A stretch of 64,000 nucleotides of DNA, from NCBI GenBank assembly GCA_025210525.1, contig JAOARP010000047.1:558001-622000 (forward strand), read 5' to 3'. Origin of the DNA: Marinisporobacter sp. GTDB taxonomy: Bacteria; Bacillota; Clostridia; Peptostreptococcales; Thermotaleaceae. The translations under genes and the position numbers were made by a program. Shown here piece after piece: positions 1 through 8,833 of this stretch (its first letter is position 1; each line of letters begins with the position of its first letter). The notes under the pieces were generated by a model. It worked only from the letters and a program-made list of their open reading frames with translations, searched no databases and was not told the DNA's origin.

Positions 1-257
1 GCGAACGTCCAACGCTTATCCTCTGATTTAAACGCACCAACAGCAGCTAGTTGCCTTCTTCTACCTACTGCAAATTCTGTAAGCATAACACTAAAACCTA
101 TAAGTGCAACAAAAATTAAATAAACTAAAACAAACGCACCGCCACCATTTTCTCCTGCAGTATATGGGAATTTCCATATATTCCCCAATCCTACTGCAGA
201 ACCAGCTGCAGCCATTATGAAGCCAATTTTCGAGCCCCAATTTTCTCTTTTTTGCAT
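1..257 (-). CDS. NSS-family sodium-dependent symporter, N-terminal part (runs off the window)
   Basis: This is the amino-terminal ~85 residues of a sodium:neurotransmitter symporter (SNF/NSS, LeuT fold), an inner-membrane Na+-coupled amino-acid importer. The visible protein begins MQKRENWGSKIGF and contains the family hallmark GSAVGLGNIWKFPY in TM1, then a Gly-rich turn (GENGGGAF) and TM2, ending in the conserved EFAVGRR. The ATG at 257 is preceded by a GAGGAGG ribosome binding site. The rest lies upstream of position 1, so substrate specificity cannot be judged. The family assignment is firm; the substrate is unknown. Confidence 0.9.
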   Translation of the reverse strand, partial: MQKRENWGSKIGFIMAAAGSAVGLGNIWKFPYTAGENGGGAFVLVYLIFVALIGFSVMLTEFAVGRRRQLAAVGAFKSEDKRWTF

Positions 258-675
258 ACTTTTCCTCCTCTCTTAATATTACTTCCATCCTCTTGATTTG
301 AAAGTAAACTCATTTTATGCATACCTTACTTGCCAACTATATCACAAAATATACTCTACAATATTTCGAGCGACATATTGGACTTTTTAAAATAAATAGA
401 ATATTGCATAAATTTTGTTTATTATATCACACTTTCTCACTTTAATCCAGAAAAATTTTGATTATCACCTGCCTCAATTCCCTATAATACTCATCTTTTA
501 CAATAAGTGTATGCACTAAAACCCCACTTTATAACTATTTTTCCTCATTTTTCAAGGTTGTACTTTCAAAAACAACATTTTGAACCTTTGTAAGAAAATT
601 CTCACTTTAGCAATTCAACAAAAGAATTTATGCTTATCCCTCTGATAAATTATTAAAAAGCTAAATCCAGCCATA
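258..675. other. Gene-free AT-rich intergenic region
   Basis: About 420 bases between the symporter start and the topB terminator. It must contain the symporter promoter. I see no open reading frame with a ribosome binding site, no structured RNA I recognise and no clear palindromic operator. Confidence 0.5.
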
Positions 676-714
676 AAAAAAGAGCAAAATGATTTTTCAT
701 TTTTACTCTTTAAA
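676..714 (-). terminator. Terminator downstream of topB
   Basis: Hairpin with arms AAAGAG (679-684) and CTCTTT (706-711), continued inside by AAAATGA/TCATTTT after one mismatch, with a T4 loop. It lies 20 bases after the topB stop and is A/T-flanked on both sides, so it could act in both directions. Confidence 0.7.
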
Positions 715-733
715 AAGTTTCTTTATTCAGTTT

Positions 734-3058
734 TTATTTTTTCTCATCAACCCTTGTCACATTTTTTAATTCTAAAGCACCTGTTTTATCTTTTCTAAAT
801 TCAAGAGATGCTTTACACCTTTCATTAGTTTGAGGCAAAACTATATCTATATCCTTTACATTCCCCTTTTCTAAAAGCTCTTTAATCATCTTAGGTGTTA
901 CCTTTTGACTATATAACTCAAGACTATTTTTCCAAACAGTAAATTTACATCCATTTTTCCAATTGCTACAATAAAAAGCTTTTGTATTTTCTAATATTTT
1001 TCCGTCTTTACAGGCTATACAAGAACCTAAGCTATTTTTTCTTTTTCTAGGTATATGATCTGCGTCACTTTCTCTACTTGGAATGGTAACAAAAGTGTTT
1101 GATGTGTTTCCATAATCATTTAAGCTCAATACTTTTTGTGTATTTTTCCTTATATAAGCTTCTAATTTTTCCATATATTCTGCTGTATTGATTTCTCCAT
1201 TAGCAACCATCATCAATCCCTTTTCCCAACTTGCAGTGAGGGCTGGATTAAGAAGAGATCGAATCGACCCATTCACTACATCATAAATCATTTCTCCCAT
1301 TAAAGCTGGCGTTAATATTTGTGTCTTTTTATTTAATTTAACATATTCAATTTTTTGAAGTTTTTTAAGAATCTCAGCCCTTGTAGCACTGGTTCCTATA
1401 CCACTACCTTTGATTTGTTCTCTTAACTCTTCATCTTCAATAAGTTTTCCTGCATTTTCCATTGCTAAAATCATAGACCCTGAATTATATCTCTTTGGTG
1501 GAGTTGTTTCTCCTTCTTTAATTACAAAATCGAGAATTTTTACTTCTTGACCCTTTTTTAATTTTTTAAGAGCTTCTATATTTTCTGTTTTTTCATCTTT
1601 TCCTTTTTTTCCATCATTTAATATTTTTAAATAACCATCCTCTATACAAACCTTTGAAGAAGTAAAAAAACGTTCCGATTGTACTTTTGTAGTAATAGAT
1701 AATTTGCTAAATACTGCTTGAGGATAAAAAATTGCCAAAAAACGCCTTACTACTAGGATATATATCCTTTTTGCATAATCTGATAATCTATTAAAATTAG
1801 CAAGCCCTTGTCCTGTAGGAATAATGGCATAGTGATCTGTAATGGCCTTATCATTTACATATTTTGTCTTTTCTAAGTTTTTATAAAGATTTTCATTCAT
1901 TATTTTTTTAACAAAACCATCTATTTCTTGATCTTTTGTATCTAATTTACATGCCTTCTGTATGCTTAAAAGACCTTTTATATTTTTGTGGATTTCTTTT
2001 GCTGCAGCTTTTGATAAAACCCTAGCATCTGTCCTTGGATAAGTGAGCATTTTCTTTTCATATAATCCTTGAACAACCTCTAGTGTTTCGTCTGGACTTA
2101 ATTTAAGTTTCTTTGAACATTCATTTTGAAGCTCTGCTAAGTTGTATAGTAATGGCGGATTTTTCTTTTCTTTTTTTCTTTTCACTTCCTCGATAGTTGC
2201 CATCATTTCACTATTTATTTTTAGCTCTTCAATAAATTTTTCTGCTTTTTCTTTTTCTCTAAATCCAATATCTTTAAATAACAAATTGGATAGGTAAAAC
2301 TGAGAACCTTCTACAGCTTTCCATTCTCCATCATATTTGAGAGAATCCTTAAATTGAAATTTTGATAAGATCTTATAATAAGGCGTCTTGACAAAATCTC
2401 TAATCTCTCGCTCTCTTTGTACGATCATACCCAGTACACAAGTCATAACCCTTCCTACAGCAATGACTACATATTTTTTTCCTAACTTCTGACTAATTTT
2501 CCTACTATAGCTTAGTGTCAATAACCTTGAAAAATTGATCCCCATGAGATAATCTTCTTTTGCCCTTAAATAAGCTGCATCTGATAATTTATCATATTCT
2601 GATAAGGGCTTTGCATTTTTCACACCTTTTCTAATTTCCTCTTCCGTTTGTGAATCAATCCATACCCTTTTTTTAACTTTATTCTTCACCCCAACCATTT
2701 CATCTACCAATCTATAAATATACTCTCCTTCTCGTCCAGAGTCTGTACATACATAAATGGTAGATACATCTTTTCGCTTCATCTGTTTTTTTACAATATC
2801 AAATTGTTTCTTTGCACTTTTTATCACTTCATATTTATATTTCTTTGGTAAAAAAGGTAAATCTTCTAATCTCCATTTTTTGAGTTTTTCATCATACTTC
2901 TCAGGATAGCTCATATTCACTAAATGACCAACACACCAGGTAATTACTGCCTTTTCTGATTCTATAAAGCCATTACTCTTTGTCCCTTTTATATTTAGTA
3001 CCTTTGCAAATTCTAAAGCAACACTTGGTTTTTCTGTTATAAACAGCGATTTACTCAT
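734..3058 (-). CDS. topB: DNA topoisomerase III
   Basis: Type IA topoisomerase that relaxes and decatenates DNA through a 5'-phosphotyrosine link. The N-terminal TOPRIM domain opens with SLFITEKPSVA and carries TDSGREGE near residue 105. The active-site motif LTYPRTDARVLS places the catalytic Tyr near residue 340. The C-terminal ~80 residues hold a topoisomerase zinc-ribbon-like segment (CIAC...FYCSNWKNGC). The length (~774 aa) suits Firmicute TopB. I prefer ATG at 3058 (MSKSLFITEK, GGAG seven bases upstream) because family members begin here. An upstream ATG at 3082 also has a GGAG and would add eight residues. A hairpin lies just upstream of the ribosome binding site. Confidence 0.95.
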   Translation of the reverse strand: MSKSLFITEKPSVALEFAKVLNIKGTKSNGFIESEKAVITWCVGHLVNMSYPEKYDEKLKKWRLEDLPFLPKKYKYEVIKSAKKQFDIVKKQMKRKDVSTIYVCTDSGREGEYIYRLVDEMVGVKNKVKKRVWIDSQTEEEIRKGVKNAKPLSEYDKLSDAAYLRAKEDYLMGINFSRLLTLSYSRKISQKLGKKYVVIAVGRVMTCVLGMIVQREREIRDFVKTPYYKILSKFQFKDSLKYDGEWKAVEGSQFYLSNLLFKDIGFREKEKAEKFIEELKINSEMMATIEEVKRKKEKKNPPLLYNLAELQNECSKKLKLSPDETLEVVQGLYEKKMLTYPRTDARVLSKAAAKEIHKNIKGLLSIQKACKLDTKDQEIDGFVKKIMNENLYKNLEKTKYVNDKAITDHYAIIPTGQGLANFNRLSDYAKRIYILVVRRFLAIFYPQAVFSKLSITTKVQSERFFTSSKVCIEDGYLKILNDGKKGKDEKTENIEALKKLKKGQEVKILDFVIKEGETTPPKRYNSGSMILAMENAGKLIEDEELREQIKGSGIGTSATRAEILKKLQKIEYVKLNKKTQILTPALMGEMIYDVVNGSIRSLLNPALTASWEKGLMMVANGEINTAEYMEKLEAYIRKNTQKVLSLNDYGNTSNTFVTIPSRESDADHIPRKRKNSLGSCIACKDGKILENTKAFYCSNWKNGCKFTVWKNSLELYSQKVTPKMIKELLEKGNVKDIDIVLPQTNERCKASLEFRKDKTGALELKNVTRVDEKK

Positions 3059-3096
3059 CCTAACACTCCAATTCAAATACATTTATTCTCCGTAAA

Positions 3097-3125
3097 AATA
3101 TGGAGCAAGTAACTTGCTCCATATT
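3097..3125 (-). terminator. Strong hairpin in the cca-topB gap
   Basis: Perfect 14-bp inverted repeat, AATATGGAGCAAGT (3097-3110) and its complement (3112-3125), followed on the minus strand by TTTTT. It fits a terminator for cca. Its T run abuts the upstream topB ribosome binding site, so it may also limit topB expression. Confidence 0.7.
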
Positions 3126-3271
3126 ATATACAATAATTTTTTATTTCATACAAAACTTTCTTCATTTATTATAATCAATATTTTACTTCCTTGCAAAGCT
3201 TTCAATACAAACAACCACTTTCTAAAGATTCTAAGCCCCTACTAAAAAATAGCACTATATTTTTATTTTTC

Positions 3272-4615
3272 CTAAACTGATTTGGAGGACATGGCTTTTA
3301 CTGCCTTAATCAATCCCTGTTTCGTATTCAATTCTGGATGATCTAAAACTTTGTCTAATAAGCTATTGAGTATTTTTCCCATTTCCTTTCCTGGTGCTAT
3401 ACCTAAATCCATTAAATCTCGACCATTAATAGCTAAATCCTTTACACTTAAAGGTTGCTCTTTATCCATAATTTCCTTATATAATCTCCTTACCTTTTCA
3501 ATATCATCAAACACATGAGGACCTTTACTTCCCAATATATCAGCAGTTTGTAATTGAAACAATCTTTCTATGCTGTCTACTCCTACCCTGTTGATTAACC
3601 TTTTTAACATTCTAGGGGTCACCTTATCATACCTACACATATGCTCTTTTACTAAAATTTTCACCATTTCACTGGTTTTATTATCATATTTAAGTCTTTT
3701 TAGTATTTCTTTTGCTAAATCCATCCCTTTCATATGATGATGATAAAAGTGACCAATATTGTTTTCGTCTATTGAAAAACATAAGGGTTTTCCAATATCA
3801 TGTAACAAGGCAGCCCATCTTAATACCAAATCTTTTTCTGTATGGTCTAGTACACTCATAATATGATCAAATACATCTTTATCATGGTAAGGATTTTTTT
3901 GTTCAAATTTTATACATGTTTGTAACTCTGGCAATATATATTGTAATAATCCACTTTCATTTAATAATCTAAATCCATTAGAAGGCTTATTTACCAATAG
4001 TATCTTATTAAGTTCTTCTCTTATTCTTTCTTTACTAATATTTATAATATTTTTAGATAATTGTCTTATAGCTTCAAAAGTCTCTCTTTCAAGGGTATAT
4101 CCAAGCTGTGAACAAAACCTTACCCCTCTTAACATTCTCAAATAATCTTCACTCAATCTTTCTAAAGGTTTTCCCACACATCTAATCTTTTTACCTCTGA
4201 TATCTTCCATTCCACCATAATAATCAATTAATCCTTCTTCTCTACCATATGCCATAGCATTGATAGTAAAATCTCTTCTTTTTAAATCTTCTCCTAGATT
4301 ATTTGTAAATGAAACTTTTTCAGGATGTCTCCCATCAAAATAATCTTCCTCTATTCTATAAGTAGTCACTTCAAAAGATTCATCCTCTATGACAATAGTT
4401 ACCGTACCATGTTTTAATCCTGTAGGAATGGCTTTAAAGGATGTAAATATTTCTAGCATTTTTTCTGGAACACAGCTCGTACATATATCCCAATCATTAG
4501 GAATTCTCCCCAAAATGCTATCTCTCACACATCCACCTACAATATATCCTTCATATCCATATTTATTTAAGACATCTAATAGGCTATGTACTTTTCTAGG
4601 AATTTCTATTTTCAT
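3272..4615 (-). CDS. cca: CCA tRNA nucleotidyltransferase
   Basis: Class II CCA-adding enzyme, which builds or repairs the 3' CCA end of tRNAs from CTP and ATP. The nucleotidyltransferase head shows the GGCVRD motif near residue 29 and DWDIC near 41 (the metal-binding DxD pair), followed by the RRDFTINAMAY motif near residue 113 and the neck (EDYLRMLRGVRF). An HD domain (LLHDIGKP, near residue 270) follows, as in the longer bacterial forms with 2',3'-phosphatase-like activity. 447 aa is the usual length. It starts 12 bases after the GNAT gene, so the two are probably co-transcribed. Confidence 0.93.
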   Translation of the reverse strand: MKIEIPRKVHSLLDVLNKYGYEGYIVGGCVRDSILGRIPNDWDICTSCVPEKMLEIFTSFKAIPTGLKHGTVTIVIEDESFEVTTYRIEEDYFDGRHPEKVSFTNNLGEDLKRRDFTINAMAYGREEGLIDYYGGMEDIRGKKIRCVGKPLERLSEDYLRMLRGVRFCSQLGYTLERETFEAIRQLSKNIINISKERIREELNKILLVNKPSNGFRLLNESGLLQYILPELQTCIKFEQKNPYHDKDVFDHIMSVLDHTEKDLVLRWAALLHDIGKPLCFSIDENNIGHFYHHHMKGMDLAKEILKRLKYDNKTSEMVKILVKEHMCRYDKVTPRMLKRLINRVGVDSIERLFQLQTADILGSKGPHVFDDIEKVRRLYKEIMDKEQPLSVKDLAINGRDLMDLGIAPGKEMGKILNSLLDKVLDHPELNTKQGLIKAVKAMSSKSV

Positions 4616-4627
4616 TTCATTGCTCTC

Positions 4628-5149
4628 CTATTCATTTTCATGCTGTAACCTCATAACATTTACTACATGGGTCTTTTCCTTAAAGTTCATATTAACATCT
4701 TTTATCTTTATATATCCTAGAGAAGACCAAAAGTTAATCCCTCTATAGTTATCTTCAATTACTCCTATTCTAAATGACTTTGCTCCTAAATCTTTTGCCC
4801 ACTCAACCAATGCTCCATGTACTATTTTCCCTAAACCATTCCCTCTTTCCTCTAGCTGAATAAGCATTAATCCCATCATCCACTCACCATCAGTTGGAAA
4901 ATTTTTTATAATATCAACTATACCAATTAACGTATCAAATTTATATATTCCTAAGACAAATTTATCTTCATAGCTTTTATTTGGGGGTAAAGCCATAAAT
5001 ATTTCATCTACCTCTTCTTTAGATGGTAATATCCCATCATGCAATATATAATAATCCGAACATTTCTTGCATAAATTCTCAACAACATTCTTGCTCTCTT
5101 TTGAAAGCTCTTTCATTTTATATCCATTTGTCAAATTAATATTTTGCAT
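4628..5149 (-). CDS. GNAT-family N-acetyltransferase
   Basis: Acetyl-CoA-dependent acetyltransferase of unknown substrate, 173 aa. The acetyl-CoA-binding motif A is visible as LEERGNGLGKIVHGALVEWA (near residues 98-117; the Q/RxxGxG/A signature is RGNGLG), followed by GAKSFRIGVIEDN and the aromatic motif B region NFWSSLGY. The ATG at 5149 has GAGGGG nine bases upstream. It lies immediately before cca in the same direction, with a 12-base gap. Substrate assignment is not possible from sequence. Confidence 0.85.
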   Translation of the reverse strand: MQNINLTNGYKMKELSKESKNVVENLCKKCSDYYILHDGILPSKEEVDEIFMALPPNKSYEDKFVLGIYKFDTLIGIVDIIKNFPTDGEWMMGLMLIQLEERGNGLGKIVHGALVEWAKDLGAKSFRIGVIEDNYRGINFWSSLGYIKIKDVNMNFKEKTHVVNVMRLQHENE

Positions 5150-5316
5150 TACATAATTCCCCTCTGTAGCTTCTATTATTTCTTATAGTTTAATTTGTAT
5201 TATGGGCTAATTAAAGCAACTATTATTAATAGCATCACAATACTACCAATACAAAAAGTTACACCAAAAACTTCAAAATCAGCAAGACCAACCTACCCTT
5301 ATGAACATTCCATACC

Positions 5317-6063
5317 CTAATTTCTCAAGTACTCCACATTATCCAAATGTTTCTTCAATACTTCTTTATCAGTAATCTCTATTTTTTCATTTCCTATTAG
5401 CTTAGATATATAATCTACATTTTTTCTTATTACATCCTTGCTCATAATATCGCCATGACTCTGCACTATAATCTCTGCATCTATTTTAATGTATTGTTCT
5501 AATGTATTCTTATATTCTTTCAAGTCATTCCAACACATAGAGCTTGGAATAGGATTGTCTATGTTATCGCCAACAAATAGAGTATTATTTATATAGTCAT
5601 AGCATGATGCTGAATCTTCGGTATGTCCAGGACTATAGAAAAATTCCAAACCTTCTTCCTCAAATTTTATCTTTTTCTCAAAAGTAATATTAGGTAAAAC
5701 TATGTTTATATTTTCATTAGTAAATAGTTTAGCATTTTGACGCAATTCCTCTTCTCCATTTTTTTCTATTAAAGCTTTACATTTTTCATGAGCTATAATC
5801 ATACAATCATCAAACTCACTATTACCCCAAATATGATCCCAGTGACTATGGGAGTTAAATACAATATACTTCTTTTTCCCAAAATTAGATTCAAGATATT
5901 TCTTAATCTTTTTCATATAATTTGGTCCTAAATATGTGTCACAAATAAAAAAATGTTTATCCCCTTTTATTACATATACATTAGTCACACAGTCATATTT
6001 AGAATTTTTAAGTTCAAAAAATGTAAAAAGTATCCCTCTTATTCCAACTTGTTTAATTTCCAT
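5317..6063 (-). CDS. MBL-fold metallo-hydrolase
   Basis: Metallo-beta-lactamase-fold hydrolase of 248 aa. The metal-binding HSHWDHIWGN (HxHxDH) motif lies near residue 72, a later SPGHTEDS supplies the third histidine and VGDNID the bridging Asp. The pattern suits glyoxalase II-like or general MBL-fold proteins rather than antibiotic beta-lactamases, and no signal peptide is present. I use ATG 6063 with GAGAGG upstream; a TTG at 6084 would overlap its own ribosome binding site. The substrate is unknown. Confidence 0.85.
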   Translation of the reverse strand: MEIKQVGIRGILFTFFELKNSKYDCVTNVYVIKGDKHFFICDTYLGPNYMKKIKKYLESNFGKKKYIVFNSHSHWDHIWGNSEFDDCMIIAHEKCKALIEKNGEEELRQNAKLFTNENINIVLPNITFEKKIKFEEEGLEFFYSPGHTEDSASCYDYINNTLFVGDNIDNPIPSSMCWNDLKEYKNTLEQYIKIDAEIIVQSHGDIMSKDVIRKNVDYISKLIGNEKIEITDKEVLKKHLDNVEYLRN

Positions 6064-6184
6064 TATCCTATTCCTCTCTCTCAATATTGCTTATTTTTTT
6101 ACATTCCATCATCTTCCTACTTCTATAAAAACTCCATATTTCCTCTAAACTATTCCAGATTCCACTTTTACAATAAATTCATCA

Positions 6185-6229
6185 CACTAAAAAAAGCCTT
6201 CAGCTATTATATAACACTAAAGACTTTTT
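6185..6229 (-). terminator. Terminator after the COG2509 flavoprotein gene
   Basis: Imperfect hairpin AAAAAGCCTTCAG (6191-6203) with CTAAAGACTTTTT (6217-6229), two mismatches, followed by T7 on the minus strand, about ten bases after the stop codon. Confidence 0.65.
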
Positions 6230-6239
6230 AAATTTATTC

Positions 6240-7649
6240 CTATTTATTTTCTTCACCAATAACTCTTCCCATAAGTACTCCCATGACAGATGCCATCATC
6301 AAACCTCTTGTCCAGCCACTAGCATCCCCTAAACAATGAAGATTTTTAATATTGGTTTTGAACTTTTCATCCATATTGATTTTATTGCTATAAAACTTTA
6401 TTTCAGGTCCATATAATAATGTTTCACGACTTGCAAATCCTGGAACAACCGTATTCATTGCCATAATGAAATTAATAATATTCATCATAGGTCTATAAGG
6501 AATAGCAGATGTTAAATCTCCAGCTACCGCATCTGGTAATGTATACTTTACATTGGTTTGTTCTAACTCATGCTGCCAAGTCCTTTTTCCATCTAATATA
6601 TCTCCATAGCGTTGCACTAATATTTTCCCATTCCCTAGCATGTTTACTAATTCTGCTACCTTTTTTCCATACTCGATAGGTTGATTGAATGGCTCTGAAA
6701 AATTATGAGAGCTCAATATGGCTAAATTTGTATTTTGTGATTTTTTCTCTTTATAAGAATGACCATTGACAATAGCCAGATCATTATCGTAATTTTCTTG
6801 ACTTACAAAGCCTCCAGGGTTCTGGCAAAAAGTTCTTACTTTATTTCTAAAAGGTTCTGGATATCCAATGAGTTTTGACTCATATAAAACATCATTTACC
6901 CTTTCCATGATTTCATTACGAACTTCCACACGTACCCCTATATCTACTGTTCCTGCTGTGTGATCAATTTCATGCTTGATGCACATATCCTTTAACCAAT
7001 CTGCACCCTTTCTTCCTGCTGCAATAACAATTTTTTCCCCGTATAGGATTTTTTCATCTTCTTTTTTACTAGAGTTGGCTACTTTTACTGCCTTTGCCTC
7101 TCCCTCTTCTATGAAAAGATCTTTTACTACCGTATTAAATAAAATTTCAACACCTGCATCTAAAAGATGATTTTGTATTTTAAAATATATTTCCTGTGCT
7201 TTTTCTGTGCCTAAATGTCTAATAGGGCAATCTACTAATTTTAATCCTGCTTCTATTGCTTTTCTTCTAATGTCTTTAATCTCTTCGTTATTTTCTAATC
7301 CTTCTACTTTTATATCTGCACCAAATTCAAGATAAATCTTATCTGTATACTCAATATACTCCTGAGCTTTCATGCTACTAATTAGCTTTGGTAGCTCTCC
7401 TCCTACTTCATAGCTTAGGGACAATTTTCCATCTGAAAAAGCTCCTGCTCCAGAAAAGCCTGTTGTAATGTGACAATAAGGTTTACAATTCACACAAACT
7501 TTGGTTTCTTCCTTAGGACAATGTCTTTTATCAATACTTCTGCCCTTTTCAATCATCAAAATCTTTGTATTTTCCTTTTGTCTTAGTAACTCTAATGCAG
7601 TAAAAATTCCTGATGGTCCTGCTCCTACTATAATTACATCATATTTCAA
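6240..7649 (-). CDS. FAD-dependent dehydrogenase, COG2509 family
   Basis: Flavoprotein with an N-terminal Rossmann dinucleotide-binding motif (VIIVGAGPSGIFTALEL), the family-specific CYCHITTGFSGAGAFSDGK-like stretch after a CVNCKPYC cysteine cluster, and a C-terminal FAD-binding GDASGWTRG motif. The physiological substrate of COG2509 enzymes is not established. Start choice: TTG at 7649 has GGGGGAG seven bases upstream and places the Rossmann motif at the N-terminus as expected (~469 aa). An ATG at 7694 would add 15 residues and overlaps the stop of a nine-codon upstream frame as ATGA, so coupled translation from there cannot be excluded. A purine-riboswitch-like RNA precedes the gene, suggesting purine-responsive control. 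Confidence 0.88.
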   Translation of the reverse strand: MKYDVIIVGAGPSGIFTALELLRQKENTKILMIEKGRSIDKRHCPKEETKVCVNCKPYCHITTGFSGAGAFSDGKLSLSYEVGGELPKLISSMKAQEYIEYTDKIYLEFGADIKVEGLENNEEIKDIRRKAIEAGLKLVDCPIRHLGTEKAQEIYFKIQNHLLDAGVEILFNTVVKDLFIEEGEAKAVKVANSSKKEDEKILYGEKIVIAAGRKGADWLKDMCIKHEIDHTAGTVDIGVRVEVRNEIMERVNDVLYESKLIGYPEPFRNKVRTFCQNPGGFVSQENYDNDLAIVNGHSYKEKKSQNTNLAILSSHNFSEPFNQPIEYGKKVAELVNMLGNGKILVQRYGDILDGKRTWQHELEQTNVKYTLPDAVAGDLTSAIPYRPMMNIINFIMAMNTVVPGFASRETLLYGPEIKFYSNKINMDEKFKTNIKNLHCLGDASGWTRGLMMASVMGVLMGRVIGEENK

Positions 7650-7690
7650 AATAATCACTCCCCCATATAATTTAAGACTATTTTTATGTA

Positions 7691-7720
7691 TCATCCTCTA
7701 CCTAAGTCATATAAATTCAT
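7691..7720 (-). other. Nine-codon leader reading frame upstream of the flavoprotein
   Basis: ATG at 7720 follows AAGGAG with a four-base spacer, encodes MNLYDLGRG and stops in an ATGA overlap with the ATG at 7694. The ribosome binding site and ATG can be sequestered by ATTTTGC/GCAAAAT pairing just upstream. It could be a coupling or leader peptide of the riboswitch expression platform. This is inference from spacing only. Confidence 0.35.
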
Positions 7721-7779
7721 TTTGCTCCTTATGCGTATCATCCATTCGCAAAATAAAATATTATATGCTTAAAATAGAG

Positions 7780-7852
7780 CACTTATAGCCTTCAACTATT
7801 CTTGGTAGTTCGGTAGAAACCTCTAGCCCCTATTGCTAGATTTATATAAGTG
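7780..7852 (-). promoter_or_regulatory. Purine-riboswitch-like aptamer
   Basis: On the minus strand, P1 is CACTTATA/TATAAGTG (8 bp), P2 is CTAGC/GCTAG with loop AATAGGG, and the joining segment is the purine-family core GGTTTCTACC. P3 is AACTA/TAGTT with loop CCAAGAA. The loop GG and CC can make the loop-loop kiss of this family. The P3-P1 junction reads GAAGGC rather than the usual three nucleotides, ending in C, which in the canonical fold would favour guanine. It lies ~130 bases before the COG2509 gene. The fold class is well supported; the ligand is uncertain. Confidence 0.75.
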
Positions 7853-7964
7853 AATATTTTTTTATCAAACTTTATAATAGTTCGTGTTTCAATAGTATTA
7901 TATCGTATCTTTCATATACTTACAATGTTTTTTATTATATTTACGAACTTTTTACAAAACAAAT

Positions 7965-8000
7965 AACAAAAAACACCTAACGGCAATTAGTCAGATGTTT
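7965..8000 (-). terminator. Terminator after the AAC(3)-family gene
   Basis: Imperfect hairpin AAACACCTAAC (7971-7981) with GTCAGATGTTT (7990-8000), followed on the minus strand by a T-rich run, 24 bases after the stop codon. Confidence 0.6.
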
Positions 8001-8023
8001 GTATATATCTATTTTTTATTTTT

Positions 8024-8806
8024 TTATTTCATATACCATTCAGTAGGAATAGGCTCATGCCCCCCAAACAAATCAAGATTATGCTTTAAAAAGGAACTTG
8101 TTAAATCTGCCATACCTACTGCATCACATAATACACTCAATGCATCCCCAACAAAGCCTTCCTTAGCAACTCCTGTATAAAGAAAGGGCTCTTTCATTTT
8201 ATCAAAATTTTTAGACAGATCCCCTCGTAGATTGTAGTGTCTATACATAGGTCGATTAATGATTTGTCCTTGTGGGGTAGCTATTTTTAGTTGTTGGTAT
8301 GTATCTCCAAATCTCATAGGAACATCGTTCCATTCTTCCACACCATGCAAAAACGTATTCGCCTTTAAGCTACATCCGAGAAACAAAATTTTTGCTTTTC
8401 TATCATATAGTTTTCCCCAACAACCCTCACGCGGGCAAGGGGTATCCCACTTTTCTTCCCCAGCAACATAGTTAGCTGCATCCTTTCCAAGAGCAGCAAC
8501 AGAATGGGTAGGATGCCATGAACGTATTACTTTTGATCTTTTTAGAAAAAGATTCGACAATACTCCTACACAGGAGGGCTCCGTTTCAGGATTAAATATA
8601 TTATATTCATCATTCATTTGTGCCCATGTATGGGTTGGAAATATAAGTAATCCATCTTTCATATACTCTATAAAAGCATCTAATACTGTATCCCCACCAT
8701 TTTCTAATTCACCTATAGATTTTAGGGAAGAATGAATTAATAGGGTATCTGTTGGCTTTATGCCAAGATTACCTATGCAGGTTATGAGATCATTCTTTGT
8801 ATGCAT
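8024..8806 (-). CDS. AAC(3)-family N-acetyltransferase (aminoglycoside 3-N-acetyltransferase fold)
   Basis: 260-aa protein of the antibiotic_NAT family, which uses acetyl-CoA. Recognisable segments are DTLLIHSSLKSIG, GLLIFPTHTW, RSWHPTHSVAALG (the conserved His segment), GCWGKLYD and LFLGCSLKANTFLHGVEE. The family includes aminoglycoside-3-acetyltransferases and B. subtilis YokD, but many genomic members act on unknown amines, so resistance should not be assumed. ATG 8806 has GAGGTG six bases upstream; a GTG at 8815 lies inside that site. It follows the AbgT-family gene by 27 bases and is probably co-transcribed, hinting at a substrate brought in by that transporter. Confidence 0.85.
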   Translation of the reverse strand: MHTKNDLITCIGNLGIKPTDTLLIHSSLKSIGELENGGDTVLDAFIEYMKDGLLIFPTHTWAQMNDEYNIFNPETEPSCVGVLSNLFLKRSKVIRSWHPTHSVAALGKDAANYVAGEEKWDTPCPREGCWGKLYDRKAKILFLGCSLKANTFLHGVEEWNDVPMRFGDTYQQLKIATPQGQIINRPMYRHYNLRGDLSKNFDKMKEPFLYTGVAKEGFVGDALSVLCDAVGMADLTSSFLKHNLDLFGGHEPIPTEWYMK

Positions 8807-8833
8807 AAATATCACCTCTTTTATTAGTCAGTA

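Noticed and set aside
91-288. 65-codon minus-strand frame with a start at 288
   Set aside because: It overlaps the NSS symporter out of frame. The symporter frame has the family motif GSAVGLGNIWKFPY and a ribosome binding site at 257.
5180-5290. Short hydrophobic minus-strand frame between the MBL and GNAT genes
   Set aside because: It ends in a plausible membrane-like peptide but has no start codon with a ribosome binding site; too weak to call a gene or a pseudogene.
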